This document shows, piece by piece, positions 45,555 through 55,163 of a DNA stretch of 64,000 nt (position 1 is its first letter; every line of letters begins with the position of its first letter). The notes below the pieces were generated by a model. It saw only the letters and a program-made list of their open reading frames with translations. It searched no databases and had not been told where the DNA came from. Origin of the DNA: Acidobacteriota bacterium (GTDB taxonomy: Bacteria; Acidobacteriota; Terriglobia; Bryobacterales; Bryobacteraceae); contig JAFDVZ010000008.1 in NCBI GenBank assembly GCA_018268715.1, positions 142,249-206,248 on the forward strand, in the 5' to 3' direction. The position numbers and the translations under genes were made by a program.

Positions 45555-47125
45555 TTCACAGCCGCCACGGGTTGGACGGGAACCGGTGTCTGCTCAGCCG
45601 CGGCGTGCGTCTCCGTGGCCTTCTTCTGCTGATAGTATTCAGGCTTCACGCGCTGGACGAGTTGCGCCACCGGCTTGTCGAGGATGTCGAACAAGGGCTT
45701 CGGATACAGGCCGATCCAGAAGCACAGCGCGATCATCGGGATGAAGATGGCCCATTCGCGGAAGTTCAGATCCTTCAGGTTCTCATTCTTCGGGTTGGTG
45801 ACCTGGCCGAGCATGGTGCGCTGATAGAGCCAGAGCAGATAGGCCGCGGCGAGGATGACGCCGCTCGACGCGCAGGCCGCCCACACCTTGTTGGCTTCGA
45901 AGGTTCCGGCAAGGATGGTGAATTCGCCGATGAAGCCGTTCAGCATGGGGAGGCCGGCGGAGCTGAGCATCGCGATGGCGAAGACCACCGCGTAGTTCGG
46001 CATCACCTTGGCGAGTCCGCCGTATTCCGAGATCAGACGCGTGTGGCGCCGTTCATAGATGACGCCGACGACCAGGAAGAGCATGCCGGTGGAGAGGCCG
46101 TGGTTGATCTGCTGGATCACGCTGCCCGAGAGGCCGGCGGGCGTCATGGCGAAGATGCCCAGCGTGCAGAAGCCCAGGTGGCTGACCGATGAGTAGGCGA
46201 CCAGTTTCTTCCAGTCCTTCTGCATCAGGCTGACCAGGGCGCCGTAGATGATGCCGATCAGCGAGAGGATCACCAGGATGTTGACGATCTGCGGGTCAAT
46301 GGCGGCCTTGGGCAGCAACGGCATGGAGAAGCGGATGAAACCGTAGGTCCCCATCTTCAAGAGAACGCCCGCCAGAATCACCGAGCCGGCCGTGGGCGCC
46401 TCCGTGTGGGCGTCGGGCAGCCAGGTGTGGAACGGGAACATCGGGACCTTCACCGCGAAGCCCAGGAACAGAGCCCAGAAGACCCAGCGCTGTACGCCGA
46501 GGTCGAGGTTGAGGCTCATCAGGCGCTCGATGTCGAAGGTGTAGTAGCCGAACTGGTGCTGGTGCTGGAAGTAGAGCACCAGGATGCCCAACAGCATCAG
46601 GACCGAGCCGGCGGCCGTGTAGAGGAAGAACTTGATGGATGCGTACAGCTTCCGCTCACCGCCCCAGATGGCGATGATGAAGTACATCGGAATCAGCACG
46701 AGTTCCCAGAACACGTAGAACAGGAAGAAGTCGAGCGACATGAATACGCCCAACATGCCCACCTGCAACAACAGGAACATCGCGTAGTATTCCTTGACGC
46801 GATCCTCAATGGCGCTCCACGAGCAGAGGATGGAGACGAGGCCCATCAGCGTGGTGAGCATGATGAGCAGCATGCTGACGCCGTCGACGCCGATCTTATA
46901 GCTGGCGCCGATGGACGGAATCCACTCCGCCGCCTCGACCAGCTGATAGCCGGACTTCGACAGATCCCAGCCGGTCCAGAGGGGAATCGAGACCAGGAAG
47001 CCGATGAAGGCAGCCACGTTGGCCCAGATCCTGATCAGGTTCTTGTTGTTTTTCGGAATGAACAACAAGAGGATCATGCCGATCAGCGGCGTGAATAAGA
47101 TCCAACTTAGTAAGTGACCCTGCAT
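45551..47125 (-). CDS. nuoM: NADH-quinone oxidoreductase subunit M
   Basis: A 524-residue proton-pumping subunit with about fourteen helices. YVFWELVLIPMYFIIAIWGG holds the conserved Glu of helix 5 and FHTWLPDAHTEAPTAGSVIL a later conserved segment. The C-terminus is a Pro/Ala/Val-rich tail. It follows nuoL by 18 bases. Confidence 0.95.
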   Translation of the reverse strand: MQGHLLSWILFTPLIGMILLLFIPKNNKNLIRIWANVAAFIGFLVSIPLWTGWDLSKSGYQLVEAAEWIPSIGASYKIGVDGVSMLLIMLTTLMGLVSILCSWSAIEDRVKEYYAMFLLLQVGMLGVFMSLDFFLFYVFWELVLIPMYFIIAIWGGERKLYASIKFFLYTAAGSVLMLLGILVLYFQHQHQFGYYTFDIERLMSLNLDLGVQRWVFWALFLGFAVKVPMFPFHTWLPDAHTEAPTAGSVILAGVLLKMGTYGFIRFSMPLLPKAAIDPQIVNILVILSLIGIIYGALVSLMQKDWKKLVAYSSVSHLGFCTLGIFAMTPAGLSGSVIQQINHGLSTGMLFLVVGVIYERRHTRLISEYGGLAKVMPNYAVVFAIAMLSSAGLPMLNGFIGEFTILAGTFEANKVWAACASSGVILAAAYLLWLYQRTMLGQVTNPKNENLKDLNFREWAIFIPMIALCFWIGLYPKPLFDILDKPVAQLVQRVKPEYYQQKKATETHAAAEQTPVPVQPVAAVK

Positions 47126-47143
47126 ATGCGAATATGGCCTGCC

Positions 47144-49096
47144 TTATCTCAAAACGTAGAATCCGAACATCGCCAGAACGCCGACGATGAACACCAGCGC
47201 GTAGGACTGCACGTGGCCGGTCTGCAGCAGGCGCACCGGATAGCCGGAGAGCTTCACGGTGAAGGAAGTCGCCCGCACCGCGCCGTCCACAATCCAGGTG
47301 TCCCACCAGATGGAGACCGACGACACCATGCGCGCCAGCCAGCCTGCTCCATCCACTCCGCCGTTGATCACGTTGCGATCGAACGCGCCCAGCACTTCGC
47401 CGCCGCCCTTGGCCAGGCCGTTGACGAACAGGAAGTCGTAAATTTCGTCGACGTACCACTTGTTCAGCATGGCCTTGTACAACGGCCCTTCCCAAACCTT
47501 CAAGTAAATCCTGCTTGCGATCCAGATGCCCAATAGCGCGGCGGCGACTGACAACGACGTCAGCAGCACTTCGGGAATCTCCGCGCCGCCCTTCTCCGAT
47601 CCGAATACGTGCTCGAGCCAATGCTCGAAGGTATGCGCGCCGATGGGGAAGAACTTCGGCACCGACAGCCAGCCGACCAGCGCGCTGCCGGCGGCGAGCA
47701 CCATCAGCGGACCGGTCATGGACAGCGGCGATTCGTGCGCATGCACGTGGGATCGCGCCGTGCCGTAGAAGGTCATGTACATCAGCCGCCACATGTAGAA
47801 GCTGGTCATCAGAGCGGTGGTCAGGCCGACCACGTACAGCGCCTTCGACCCGTGCGCCGAGCCGTACACCTGAGCGAGGATTTCGTCCTTCGAGAAGAAG
47901 CCCGCCAGGCCCGGAATGCCCGAAATCGCCAGCGTCGCGATGAACATGGTCCAGTGCGTCACGGGCATGTACTTCTTGAGTCCGCCCATGTGGCGCATGT
48001 CCTGCTCGCCGTTCATGCCGTGAATGACGCTGCCCGCTCCCAGGAAGAGCAGGGCCTTGAAGAAGGCGTGCGTGAACAGGTGGAACACGGCCACCCAGTA
48101 GGCTCCGACGCCCGCGGCCAGGAACATGTAGCCGAGCTGGCTGACCGTCGAATAGGCCAGCACGCGTTTGATGTCGTTCTGCACCAAGCCGATCGAGGCG
48201 GCGAAGATGGCCGTGAAGCCGCCGATCGTGGCGACGATCTGCAACGTCATCGGCGTCAACTCAAACAGCACGTGCGAGCGGCACACCATGTACACGCCCG
48301 CGGTGACCATGGTGGCCGCGTGGATGAGAGCGGACACCGGCGTGGGGCCTTCCATGGCGTCCGGCAGCCAGACGTACAGGGGGAATTGCGCCGACTTGCC
48401 CGTCGCGCCGATGAACAGCATCAGGGCCGTGGTGCTGAGAATGCCCCAGGCGGCCGTTTCGGCGGCGAAGTGGTGCGCTTCGATGAATTCGTTGACTTCG
48501 GTGAATCGCAGGGAGCCCGCGATGGAGAAGATCAGCAGCATGCCGACGATGAACGCCGCGTCGCCGATGCGGTTGACGATGAAGGCCTTCTTGCCCGCGT
48601 CGCCCGCGCTCTTCTTGTGATAGTAGAAGCCGATCAGCAGGTAGCTGCACAGTCCGACGCCTTCCCATCCGACGAACAGCAACAGGTAGTTGTTCGCCAG
48701 CACCAGCGTCAGCATGAAGAACACGAACAGGTTGAGATATCCGAAAAAGCGGTAGAAACCGCCCTCGTGCGCCATGTAGCCGGTGGCGTACACGTGAATG
48801 AGGAATCCGATTCCGGTGACCACCAGGATCATCACGGAGCTCAACGGATCGAGCAGGAATCCCCAATCGGCGTGGAGGGGCGGCATCCAGAGGTACTTGA
48901 TGACCTCATGGACCTTGTGCTCGGAACCGGCCAACTGCATCACGGCGCCCACCGAAAAGATGAACGACACGAAGATCGTTCCGGGGCACAGGATGCGGAT
49001 GACGGAGTTCGCAAGCCGCCGTCCAAATAGCAGCATCACCGCCGCTCCAACCAGCGGGAACAGCGGGATGAGCCAGATACTGTCGAGAAAATTCAT
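47144..49096 (-). CDS. nuoL: NADH-quinone oxidoreductase subunit L
   Basis: A 650-residue subunit, slightly longer than in E. coli (613). It has the antiporter-like core with LFVGWEGVGLCSYLLIGFYY and LYVWLPDAMEGPTPVSALIH, followed by the long lateral helix region and a final helix. The lateral helix normally runs along NuoM and NuoN. It starts 7 bases after the nuoK stop. Confidence 0.95.
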   Translation of the reverse strand: MNFLDSIWLIPLFPLVGAAVMLLFGRRLANSVIRILCPGTIFVSFIFSVGAVMQLAGSEHKVHEVIKYLWMPPLHADWGFLLDPLSSVMILVVTGIGFLIHVYATGYMAHEGGFYRFFGYLNLFVFFMLTLVLANNYLLLFVGWEGVGLCSYLLIGFYYHKKSAGDAGKKAFIVNRIGDAAFIVGMLLIFSIAGSLRFTEVNEFIEAHHFAAETAAWGILSTTALMLFIGATGKSAQFPLYVWLPDAMEGPTPVSALIHAATMVTAGVYMVCRSHVLFELTPMTLQIVATIGGFTAIFAASIGLVQNDIKRVLAYSTVSQLGYMFLAAGVGAYWVAVFHLFTHAFFKALLFLGAGSVIHGMNGEQDMRHMGGLKKYMPVTHWTMFIATLAISGIPGLAGFFSKDEILAQVYGSAHGSKALYVVGLTTALMTSFYMWRLMYMTFYGTARSHVHAHESPLSMTGPLMVLAAGSALVGWLSVPKFFPIGAHTFEHWLEHVFGSEKGGAEIPEVLLTSLSVAAALLGIWIASRIYLKVWEGPLYKAMLNKWYVDEIYDFLFVNGLAKGGGEVLGAFDRNVINGGVDGAGWLARMVSSVSIWWDTWIVDGAVRATSFTVKLSGYPVRLLQTGHVQSYALVFIVGVLAMFGFYVLR

Positions 49097-49103
49097 CGTG
49101 GCC

Positions 49104-49409
49104 TCACCACTTGAGCAAATCGATTTCGTCCGCGAGCACGGTGCCCTTGTTGCGGAACAGCGCGATCAGGATGCCGAGCCCGACCGCGGCTTCAGCCACC
49201 GCCACCGTGATCACGAAGATCGCGAAGATCTGGCCGGTGACGTGGCCGTAATGCCGGGAGAACGCGATCAGATTGATGTTCACCGCGTTCAGGATCAGTT
49301 CGATGGACATCAGAATGATGACGACGTTGCGCCGCGCGAGCACGCCCAGCGTTCCGATCAGCAGCAGAGCCGTGCTGATCACCAGATAATGTCCGGTTCC
49401 GATCGTCAT
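49104..49409 (-). CDS. nuoK: NADH-quinone oxidoreductase subunit K
   Basis: A 101-residue, three-helix subunit of the standard length. The two conserved membrane glutamates are Glu37 in [12 protein letters not shown] and Glu73 in [10 protein letters not shown]. The ATG lies one base after the nuoJ stop and has AGGAG in front of it. Confidence 0.95.
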   Translation of the reverse strand: MTIGTGHYLVISTALLLIGTLGVLARRNVVIILMSIELILNAVNINLIAFSRHYGHVTGQIFAIFVITVAVAEAAVGLGILIALFRNKGTVLADEIDLLKW

Positions 49410-49410
49410 C

Positions 49411-49917
49411 CTACGCTCTCCTTTTCGCCATGATTACGGAGCCGACAATCGCGGCGAGCAACAGCAGCGACGCGGCTTCGAAGGGCAGCAGATAGTCCCG
49501 GAACAGGGAGACGGCGATTTGTTCCGTGTTGCCGCCCGCCGCGGGCGCCGCGGCAGGCGCCGGAAGCGAGAGCGAGGCCGTTCCCTTGGCGAGCACGTAC
49601 AGGATTTCCGCGCCGACGATCACCGCGCAGCCGAGCGCGATCCATCGCTGATTGTTGAACTGGCGCTGCTTGGCCGCCTCATCCAGGTTGACCAGCATGA
49701 TGACGAACAGAAACAGCACCATGATGCCGCCGATGTACAGCACGATCTGGACGGCGAACAGAAACTCGGCCTGTTGCAGCAGATACAATCCGGCCACGCC
49801 GAGCAACGAGACAATGAGCCATATCGCGCTGTGGACCGCGCTTTTTCGCGTGATCGTCAGCACCGCGCCGGTCAGCGTCATCAGCGCGAAGGTATAGAAG
49901 AAAACGGCATCCAACAT
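49411..49917 (-). CDS. nuoJ: NADH-quinone oxidoreductase subunit J
   Basis: A 168-residue subunit with about five helices, including [20 protein letters not shown], the conserved helix-3 segment with the pi-bulge region. A Pro/Ala-rich periplasmic loop separates the last helix. It follows nuoI by 56 bases and is coupled to nuoK. Confidence 0.94.
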   Translation of the reverse strand: MLDAVFFYTFALMTLTGAVLTITRKSAVHSAIWLIVSLLGVAGLYLLQQAEFLFAVQIVLYIGGIMVLFLFVIMLVNLDEAAKQRQFNNQRWIALGCAVIVGAEILYVLAKGTASLSLPAPAAAPAAGGNTEQIAVSLFRDYLLPFEAASLLLLAAIVGSVIMAKRRA

Positions 49918-49973
49918 GGTAAGTGCCCACCGTGCAGCAGTCTAGCGTCGATCGCGGATGATGCCCCGCGCCG

Positions 49974-50429
49974 CTAGCTGCTGTATTGAGTTGGCTTCGG
50001 TCCTTCTTCCAGCATTTGACGGTCCCAAATCAGCCCCTCGCGCGAATACTGCGCGATCTCGAAGTCCTGCGTCAGTTCGAGGCAGTCCACCGGGCAGGCG
50101 TCCTCGCACAATCCGCAGAACATGCAGCGGGACACATCGTAGGTGAAGTTTGTGAGTTCCTTGCGCCGCGTTTCGGGGTTGCGCACGCTCGAGACGACGA
50201 TCAACTGCTCCGGGCAGGCGAAGCCACAGAGGTCGCAGCAAATGCAGAGCGTTTCGCCGGTGTCCGGGTTGTTGTTCAGGCGCGGGGCGCCACGGTACCG
50301 CTCGGCCACCTTGGGCCGCTCTGCGGGATATTGCTCCGTGTAGATGTTCTTGGTGCTTTGACTGCGGAATGTCACCCACAGTCCCTGCGCCAGGTCTACT
50401 AGAAATATGGTTCGTAACAGCTTGCGCAT
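49974..50429 (-). CDS. nuoI: NADH-quinone oxidoreductase subunit I (2 x [4Fe-4S])
   Basis: A 151-residue ferredoxin-like subunit, a little short. The two cluster motifs are CICCDLCGFACP (Cys62, 65, 68, 72) and CMFCGLCEDACP (Cys102, 105, 108, 112), which hold the N6a and N6b clusters. The first motif contains an extra Cys at 64. The N-terminal amphipathic helix (LLRTIFLVDLAQGLW) binds the membrane arm. It starts 74 bases after nuoD. Confidence 0.95.
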   Translation of the reverse strand: MRKLLRTIFLVDLAQGLWVTFRSQSTKNIYTEQYPAERPKVAERYRGAPRLNNNPDTGETLCICCDLCGFACPEQLIVVSSVRNPETRRKELTNFTYDVSRCMFCGLCEDACPVDCLELTQDFEIAQYSREGLIWDRQMLEEGPKPTQYSS

Positions 50430-50503
50430 ATCCCCCTCAAAAGCTGGGCTGTCCCGTAACGCCCATCAATTCAAAGAGATATGAGCGTTAAGATCGGGGA
50501 CGG

Positions 50504-51616
50504 CTATCGGTCAACCTCTCCCAGCACGATATCGATAGTGCCGATTATCGCAACAATGTCTGCAATCAGAGCACCCTTCGCCATCTTCTCGAGCGACTGC
50601 AGATTGATGAACGACGGCGGCCGGACACGGACACGATATGGCTGGTTGGTTCCATCGCTCACGACATAATACCCGAGTTCGCCCTTCGGCGCTTCGATGG
50701 ACACATAAACTTCGCCGGGAACGGGCTTCACCACCTTCGGAACCTTGGCGATGATGGGACCGTCCGGAATGTTGGCGACGGCCTGACGCACGATTCGGAC
50801 CGATTGCCGCATTTCCTGCATGCGGACAATGTAACGGTCGTAGGTGTCGGCGTTTTCACGCGTTGGAATGTCGAATTCGTACTTCTCGTAGCCCGAATAC
50901 GGGAACGCCTTGCGGAGATCCCACTTGACGCCGGCGGCGCGCAGCATCGGACCTGTGACGCCGTACTGTTTGCACTCGGCGGCGGTGAGAATGCCGATGC
51001 CCTTCAGGCGGTCGATCCAGATGCGGTTGCCGGTGAGCAGCGTTTCATACTCGTCGATGCGCGGCTCCATGGCGTCGCAGAACGCCTTTACCTGCTCCTC
51101 GAACCCGTCGTAGGTTTCGTACTGAAGCCCTCCGATGCGGAAGGCGTGCGTGGTGAGGCGGGCGCCGCAGTAGTTTTCGAAAATCTTCAGAGCCTCTTCG
51201 CGCTCGCGCATGGTGTAAAACAGCGGCGTGATGGCGCCGATATCGAGCGCGTGCGTGCCCAGCCAGACCAGGTGGCTGGCGATCCGGTTCAGTTCCGTGA
51301 GAATCACGCGGACCGCTTCGGCGCGGGGCGGCGCGGGCAGGTTCATCAACTTCTCGACCGCCAGGCAATAGCCGAGACCGTTAGAGATCGACGCCACGTA
51401 GTCCATGCGGTCCACATAGGGCGTGAACATCGGATAGGTGCGGTTTTCCGCGATCTTTTCGACGCCGCGGTGCAGATAGCCGATGACGCAGTCGGTTCCG
51501 AGGATCTTTTCGCCGTCGAGATTCAGGATTACGCGCAGCACGCCGTGCGTGGAGGGGTGCTGCGGCCCCATGTTGAGCACCAGTTCGTTCGCGTCGAGGA
51601 AGGTCTGTGTGGCCAT
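50504..51616 (-). CDS. nuoD: NADH-quinone oxidoreductase subunit D (49 kDa)
   Basis: A 370-residue subunit with the start [35 protein letters not shown] is the conserved quinone-site loop with the functional His. [17 protein letters not shown] and [20 protein letters not shown] follow. The C-terminus ends LGEVDR. It lies 4 bases after nuoC. NuoD is separate from NuoC here, unlike the fused NuoCD of enterobacteria. Confidence 0.95.
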   Translation of the reverse strand: MATQTFLDANELVLNMGPQHPSTHGVLRVILNLDGEKILGTDCVIGYLHRGVEKIAENRTYPMFTPYVDRMDYVASISNGLGYCLAVEKLMNLPAPPRAEAVRVILTELNRIASHLVWLGTHALDIGAITPLFYTMREREEALKIFENYCGARLTTHAFRIGGLQYETYDGFEEQVKAFCDAMEPRIDEYETLLTGNRIWIDRLKGIGILTAAECKQYGVTGPMLRAAGVKWDLRKAFPYSGYEKYEFDIPTRENADTYDRYIVRMQEMRQSVRIVRQAVANIPDGPIIAKVPKVVKPVPGEVYVSIEAPKGELGYYVVSDGTNQPYRVRVRPPSFINLQSLEKMAKGALIADIVAIIGTIDIVLGEVDR

Positions 51617-51620
51617 CGCG

Positions 51621-52211
51621 TTACTGCCCGCTTTCGATCCCGAGATTCTCTTTGACCCAGCGCTGGTCCATTTGAATGATCGAGTAGTCCTTGCGCAGGG
51701 GGTAGCCGGACCAGTCCTCCGGCATGAGGATGCGGCGGAGGTCCGGGTGGCTGGCGAACTGGATGCCGAACATGTCGAACACCTCGCGCTCCAGCCAGTT
51801 AGCAGTCAGGTGGACCGTGGTGACCGTCTCGGGTTTGTAGCCGTCGGCGATCTTGACCTTCACGCGGACGCGGTCGTTGCGTTCGAAGCTGTACAGAATA
51901 TAGATGACGTCGAACTGGGCGCCTTCGCGCTTGGGCCAATGTACGGCGGTCACGTCGACGAGATAGTCGAAACCGGCCTCGAATTTCAGGTATTCGATGA
52001 GCGCGACGGCCGCTTCGGGAGCGGCGACAATGAACTTCTGGTCGCGGTAGGTCAGGAATTCGAGGACACGGTCGCCGAACTGCTGCTTGACCGCGGCAGT
52101 CAGGTCATCCTGCCACGGAAGGGACTCCATGACAGCGGGCGGTTTCGGAGCCGCGGGAGGTTTCGCGGCCGCAGCCGGTTTGGCTGCCGGTGGTTTTTTC
52201 TCTTCGGCCAA
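51621..52211 (-). CDS. nuoC: NADH-quinone oxidoreductase subunit C (30 kDa)
   Basis: A 196-residue subunit. The first 35 residues are Ala/Pro/Lys-rich ([15 protein letters not shown]) and are an unusual addition; the conserved domain then runs to the C-terminus with [35 protein letters not shown] and YPLRKDYSI. The start is TTG at 52211, with TATTAT 5 bases before it and no ribosome binding site. This is the first gene of the operon. Confidence 0.92.
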   Translation of the reverse strand: MAEEKKPPAAKPAAAAKPPAAPKPPAVMESLPWQDDLTAAVKQQFGDRVLEFLTYRDQKFIVAAPEAAVALIEYLKFEAGFDYLVDVTAVHWPKREGAQFDVIYILYSFERNDRVRVKVKIADGYKPETVTTVHLTANWLEREVFDMFGIQFASHPDLRRILMPEDWSGYPLRKDYSIIQMDQRWVKENLGIESGQ

Positions 52212-52216
52212 ATCCC

Positions 52217-52223
52217 ATAATAT
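52217..52223. promoter_or_regulatory. Shared AT island: -10 boxes for nuoC and the VWFA gene
   Basis: ATAATAT reads TATTAT toward nuoC, 5 bases before its TTG, and TAATAT toward the VWFA gene, about 37 bases before its ATG at 52261. The two promoters therefore overlap back to back. Confidence 0.4.
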
Positions 52224-52260
52224 GACACGAGGGTCCGATTGGGGGATTCATCTGTTGCAA

Positions 52261-54255
52261 ATGATTTTCAGGGCCATTAGGACGGGGCGGTCCCCGGTGG
52301 CGGTGTTGTTGCTGGCGCCGGCCGTGATCGCGTGGCAGCAGGCGCCGCTCCGCGTGTCGGTGACGCTGGTGCAGGTGGACGCGGTGGTGACCGGACGCGA
52401 CGGGCGGCATGTCGAGGATTTGACCAGGAACGACTTCGAACTGTTCGAGGACGGCCGCAAGCGCGAGATCACCCACTTTTCCTACGTGCGGCTGGGGGAG
52501 GCGGCTGATCCGGCCCGCGCAGCATACGGCGGCGCCCCGCCGAGACGCGAGCAGGTCCGGCGGACGCTCGCCATCGTCGTCGACGACCTGCGCATGTCCT
52601 GGGATAGCGTACACCGTACGCGCGAGACGCTCGATCGGTTCATCGACCGGCAGATGGCGCCGGGCGATGTCGTCGCGATCATCTCCACCAGCGGCGGGTT
52701 GGGGGCGTTTTCCCGCTTCACCACCGACCGGCAGGCGTTGCATGCGGCCGTGAATCGGCTGCGCTTCCGGCTGGATGGCGTGGGACAGACCGATTCGGTG
52801 GAGACGCTGGGCGCCGGGGGCGAAGGCGTTCCGGACGGGGTGAAGCAGAGGCGGTTCGCGCTGGGAGTGCTCGCGGCCGTACGATACATCGCGGAAGGGA
52901 TGCGCGACCTGCCGGGGCGCAAGTCGCTGGTGCTGTTTTCCGATGGGTTGTCGATGTCGAAGCTGCCCAAGAAGGCCGAAGGTCTGGCGACACAGGAGAT
53001 GCGGCGGGCGAGCGATGGGGCCAACCGCGCCGCCGTGGTGATTCACGCGATCGATCCGCGCGGGTTGTTCGTCATCCGGCCGCAGGCCAAGGACGACGTA
53101 GGGCAGTTGGATCCCACCGAACTTTATGAGGCGGCGGCCGAGCGCGGCGTCAAGCATCTGGATCAACAGGTGGGGCTGGATTTCCTGGCTTACGAGACCG
53201 GCGGAACGGCGATTGCGAACTTCAACGACTTCAATGCCGGGCTCGAGCGGGCGCTGGCGGATCAGGATGGGTACTACTTGCTGGGTTTTCAGCCCGGCGA
53301 GGGCGATTCGCAACGAATCTCGAGGGAGGGCAAGTACCACCGGCTGACGGTGCGCGTGAAGCGGCCGGGTCTGCACGTCCGGTATCGGAAGGGCTATATG
53401 GGCGAGACGCCGGACCCGCGGGAGGCTCCAATGTCGAATGCCGAGCGGCTGTTGGCGGCTCTCGATTCGCCGTTCGCTCCGGCCGGGCTGGCGCTGCGGC
53501 TGACGCCGGATGTCGAACATACGGCGAAGGATCGGACAGCGCTGCGGGTGCTGCTGCATATCGCCGGGCAGAGCCTGGAATTCGGGCCTCCGGACGCGGA
53601 GGGGTTCCGCACGGCCAAGCTCATGATGCTGCTGGCCACCGAGGGCGAAGGCCGGGACTCGGTGGGACGCAGCCAAACGGTCCGCGTGAAGGCGGAGGCG
53701 CTCGAACGGTTGGCCCGGGGCGGCTTCGTGTATACGCTGGAACAGCCGATCAAGCGACCAGGACCTTATCAGGTCCGCGTGGCGGTGCTCGACGAGTTGT
53801 CCGGACGGACTGGCATGGCCAGCCGGTTCCTCGAAATCCCCGATTTTTCAAAGGGCGGACTGGCCATTTCACCGGTCATGATGGGTGACGGCGACTGGCG
53901 GTCCGGCGCGGCGCGACCGGAAGCGGACTTGAGCCCGGCAATTCGCGTGTTCGGCTTCGACCGCCCGTTTTCCTGGGGCGTCACCGTCTTCAACGCTCGC
54001 TTCGATCCCTCGACCGGGCAGCCGTCCGTGCAGCTTCAACCTCGGCTGATGCAGGGAGACAAGGTGGTGTGGCAAGGCAAGCGCGTGCCCGTGGCGCTGG
54101 CGGCGGGCATGGATCCGGCGCGAATTCCCGCCGGCGGCGTGCTGACGCTGGGAGATCGGACGCCGGCTGGCGAGTACGTTCTGGAAGTGGAGGCTGTGGA
54201 TCCAGCCGCGAAGGCTCGCCGGATCGTGCAATGGACCACCTTTGAACTGCGTTAA
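52261..54255 (+). CDS. VWFA-related acidobacterial secreted protein
   Basis: A 664-residue protein started at ATG 52261, where a signal peptide begins (MIFRAIRTGRSPVAVLLLAP); an ATG 13 codons earlier is also possible. The segment VDAVVTGRDGRHVEDLTRND is the conserved N-terminal module of the TIGR03436-type family. The VWA part follows with TLAIVVDDLRMSWDS, GDVVAIISTSGG and RKSLVLFSDGLSMS. The canonical DxSxS metal site is not conserved (DDLRMS). C-terminal beta domains (GLALRLTPDVEH, GPYQVRVAVLDELSG) complete the protein. Its role is unknown; protein binding at the cell surface is a reasonable guess. Confidence 0.82.
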   Translation: MIFRAIRTGRSPVAVLLLAPAVIAWQQAPLRVSVTLVQVDAVVTGRDGRHVEDLTRNDFELFEDGRKREITHFSYVRLGEAADPARAAYGGAPPRREQVRRTLAIVVDDLRMSWDSVHRTRETLDRFIDRQMAPGDVVAIISTSGGLGAFSRFTTDRQALHAAVNRLRFRLDGVGQTDSVETLGAGGEGVPDGVKQRRFALGVLAAVRYIAEGMRDLPGRKSLVLFSDGLSMSKLPKKAEGLATQEMRRASDGANRAAVVIHAIDPRGLFVIRPQAKDDVGQLDPTELYEAAAERGVKHLDQQVGLDFLAYETGGTAIANFNDFNAGLERALADQDGYYLLGFQPGEGDSQRISREGKYHRLTVRVKRPGLHVRYRKGYMGETPDPREAPMSNAERLLAALDSPFAPAGLALRLTPDVEHTAKDRTALRVLLHIAGQSLEFGPPDAEGFRTAKLMMLLATEGEGRDSVGRSQTVRVKAEALERLARGGFVYTLEQPIKRPGPYQVRVAVLDELSGRTGMASRFLEIPDFSKGGLAISPVMMGDGDWRSGAARPEADLSPAIRVFGFDRPFSWGVTVFNARFDPSTGQPSVQLQPRLMQGDKVVWQGKRVPVALAAGMDPARIPAGGVLTLGDRTPAGEYVLEVEAVDPAAKARRIVQWTTFELR

Positions 54256-55133
54256 CGCTTTGCGGCCATTTTCGCGGCTGTCAGTCGGCGCGCCGTGACG
54301 GCAGCCTCCGAATTGGGATAGCTCTTCTCTAACTCGGCAACCCGCTCCTCGGCGGACTGACGGCGGCCCTGCCGCAGATCCGACAGAACCATGCCCAACA
54401 TCGCCTGGCTGGTTCGGTTGGATGTGGGGAACTCATCGCGGAACTGGGTCAGCCACTTGCGCGCGGCGCCCCAGTCGGCTCGCCGGATCTCGTTCATGGC
54501 GACGCCGAACGTCAGGTCCTCCCGCAGACGGTCGCTCTCTTTCGCGCCGCTCATTGTCAGCGCCTCTCGATAATACCGGTTCGCAATCCCGTAGCCGTGG
54601 CTGCGTTCGTATAACTCGCCGACCTGCTCCAACGCCCGCGAGTTGTTGCGATTCGCGATGAGCGCCTCACGCGCCGGTCTCACCGGGTTGTAATCGGCGG
54701 GAATCTCATTGAGGATGGCGAGCAACTCCTTGGGGTAAATGTAACCTTCCGACACCAGAATCACCTCGCGCCACGGATCGAGGATGAAGACGGTGGGCAG
54801 GGCGTGAACCTTGTACCGGCCGTGTGTGCCGAACACCAGCGTCTCCACCTCGGCGATGTCCCGGCGGGCGATGTCAAGCGAGACGCAGACGAATTTGGAC
54901 GCCGCCTCGACGATGCGCTTGTCGGTCCACACTTCGCGGTCCATCTTCCGGCACGGCGGGCACCAACCGGCCCAAACCTCAAGGAGCAAGGGCTTGCCTT
55001 GCTCCTTCGCGCGGCGGTAGGCCGCATCCGATTCGTCCACCCATTTCACCCAGCCGAGATGGCTTTTGGGCTGGCCATAACAGGCCACCAGGGTGGTTAG
55101 CGCCAGTAAGACGTTCCGAACGCGTGGCAACAC
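54252..55133 (-). CDS. Thioredoxin-fold lipoprotein with TPR-like C-terminus
   Basis: A 293-residue protein started at GTG 55133. The signal ends in the lipobox LVAC (Cys18). The thioredoxin domain (about 30-150) has LLLEVWAGWCPPCRKMDREV, so the CPPC active site is complete, and ALPTVFILDP carries the cis-proline. The C-terminal half (about 160-290) is helical, with repeats of the TPR type (ALEQVGELYERSHGYGIANR, LGMVLSDLRQGRRQSAEERV). It may reduce or isomerise disulphides of a periplasmic partner. Its stop overlaps the VWFA stop by 4 bases. Confidence 0.82.
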   Translation of the reverse strand: MLPRVRNVLLALTTLVACYGQPKSHLGWVKWVDESDAAYRRAKEQGKPLLLEVWAGWCPPCRKMDREVWTDKRIVEAASKFVCVSLDIARRDIAEVETLVFGTHGRYKVHALPTVFILDPWREVILVSEGYIYPKELLAILNEIPADYNPVRPAREALIANRNNSRALEQVGELYERSHGYGIANRYYREALTMSGAKESDRLREDLTFGVAMNEIRRADWGAARKWLTQFRDEFPTSNRTSQAMLGMVLSDLRQGRRQSAEERVAELEKSYPNSEAAVTARRLTAAKMAAKR

Positions 55134-55163
55134 AATTCACTCATCGACAAATCTAACTACATT

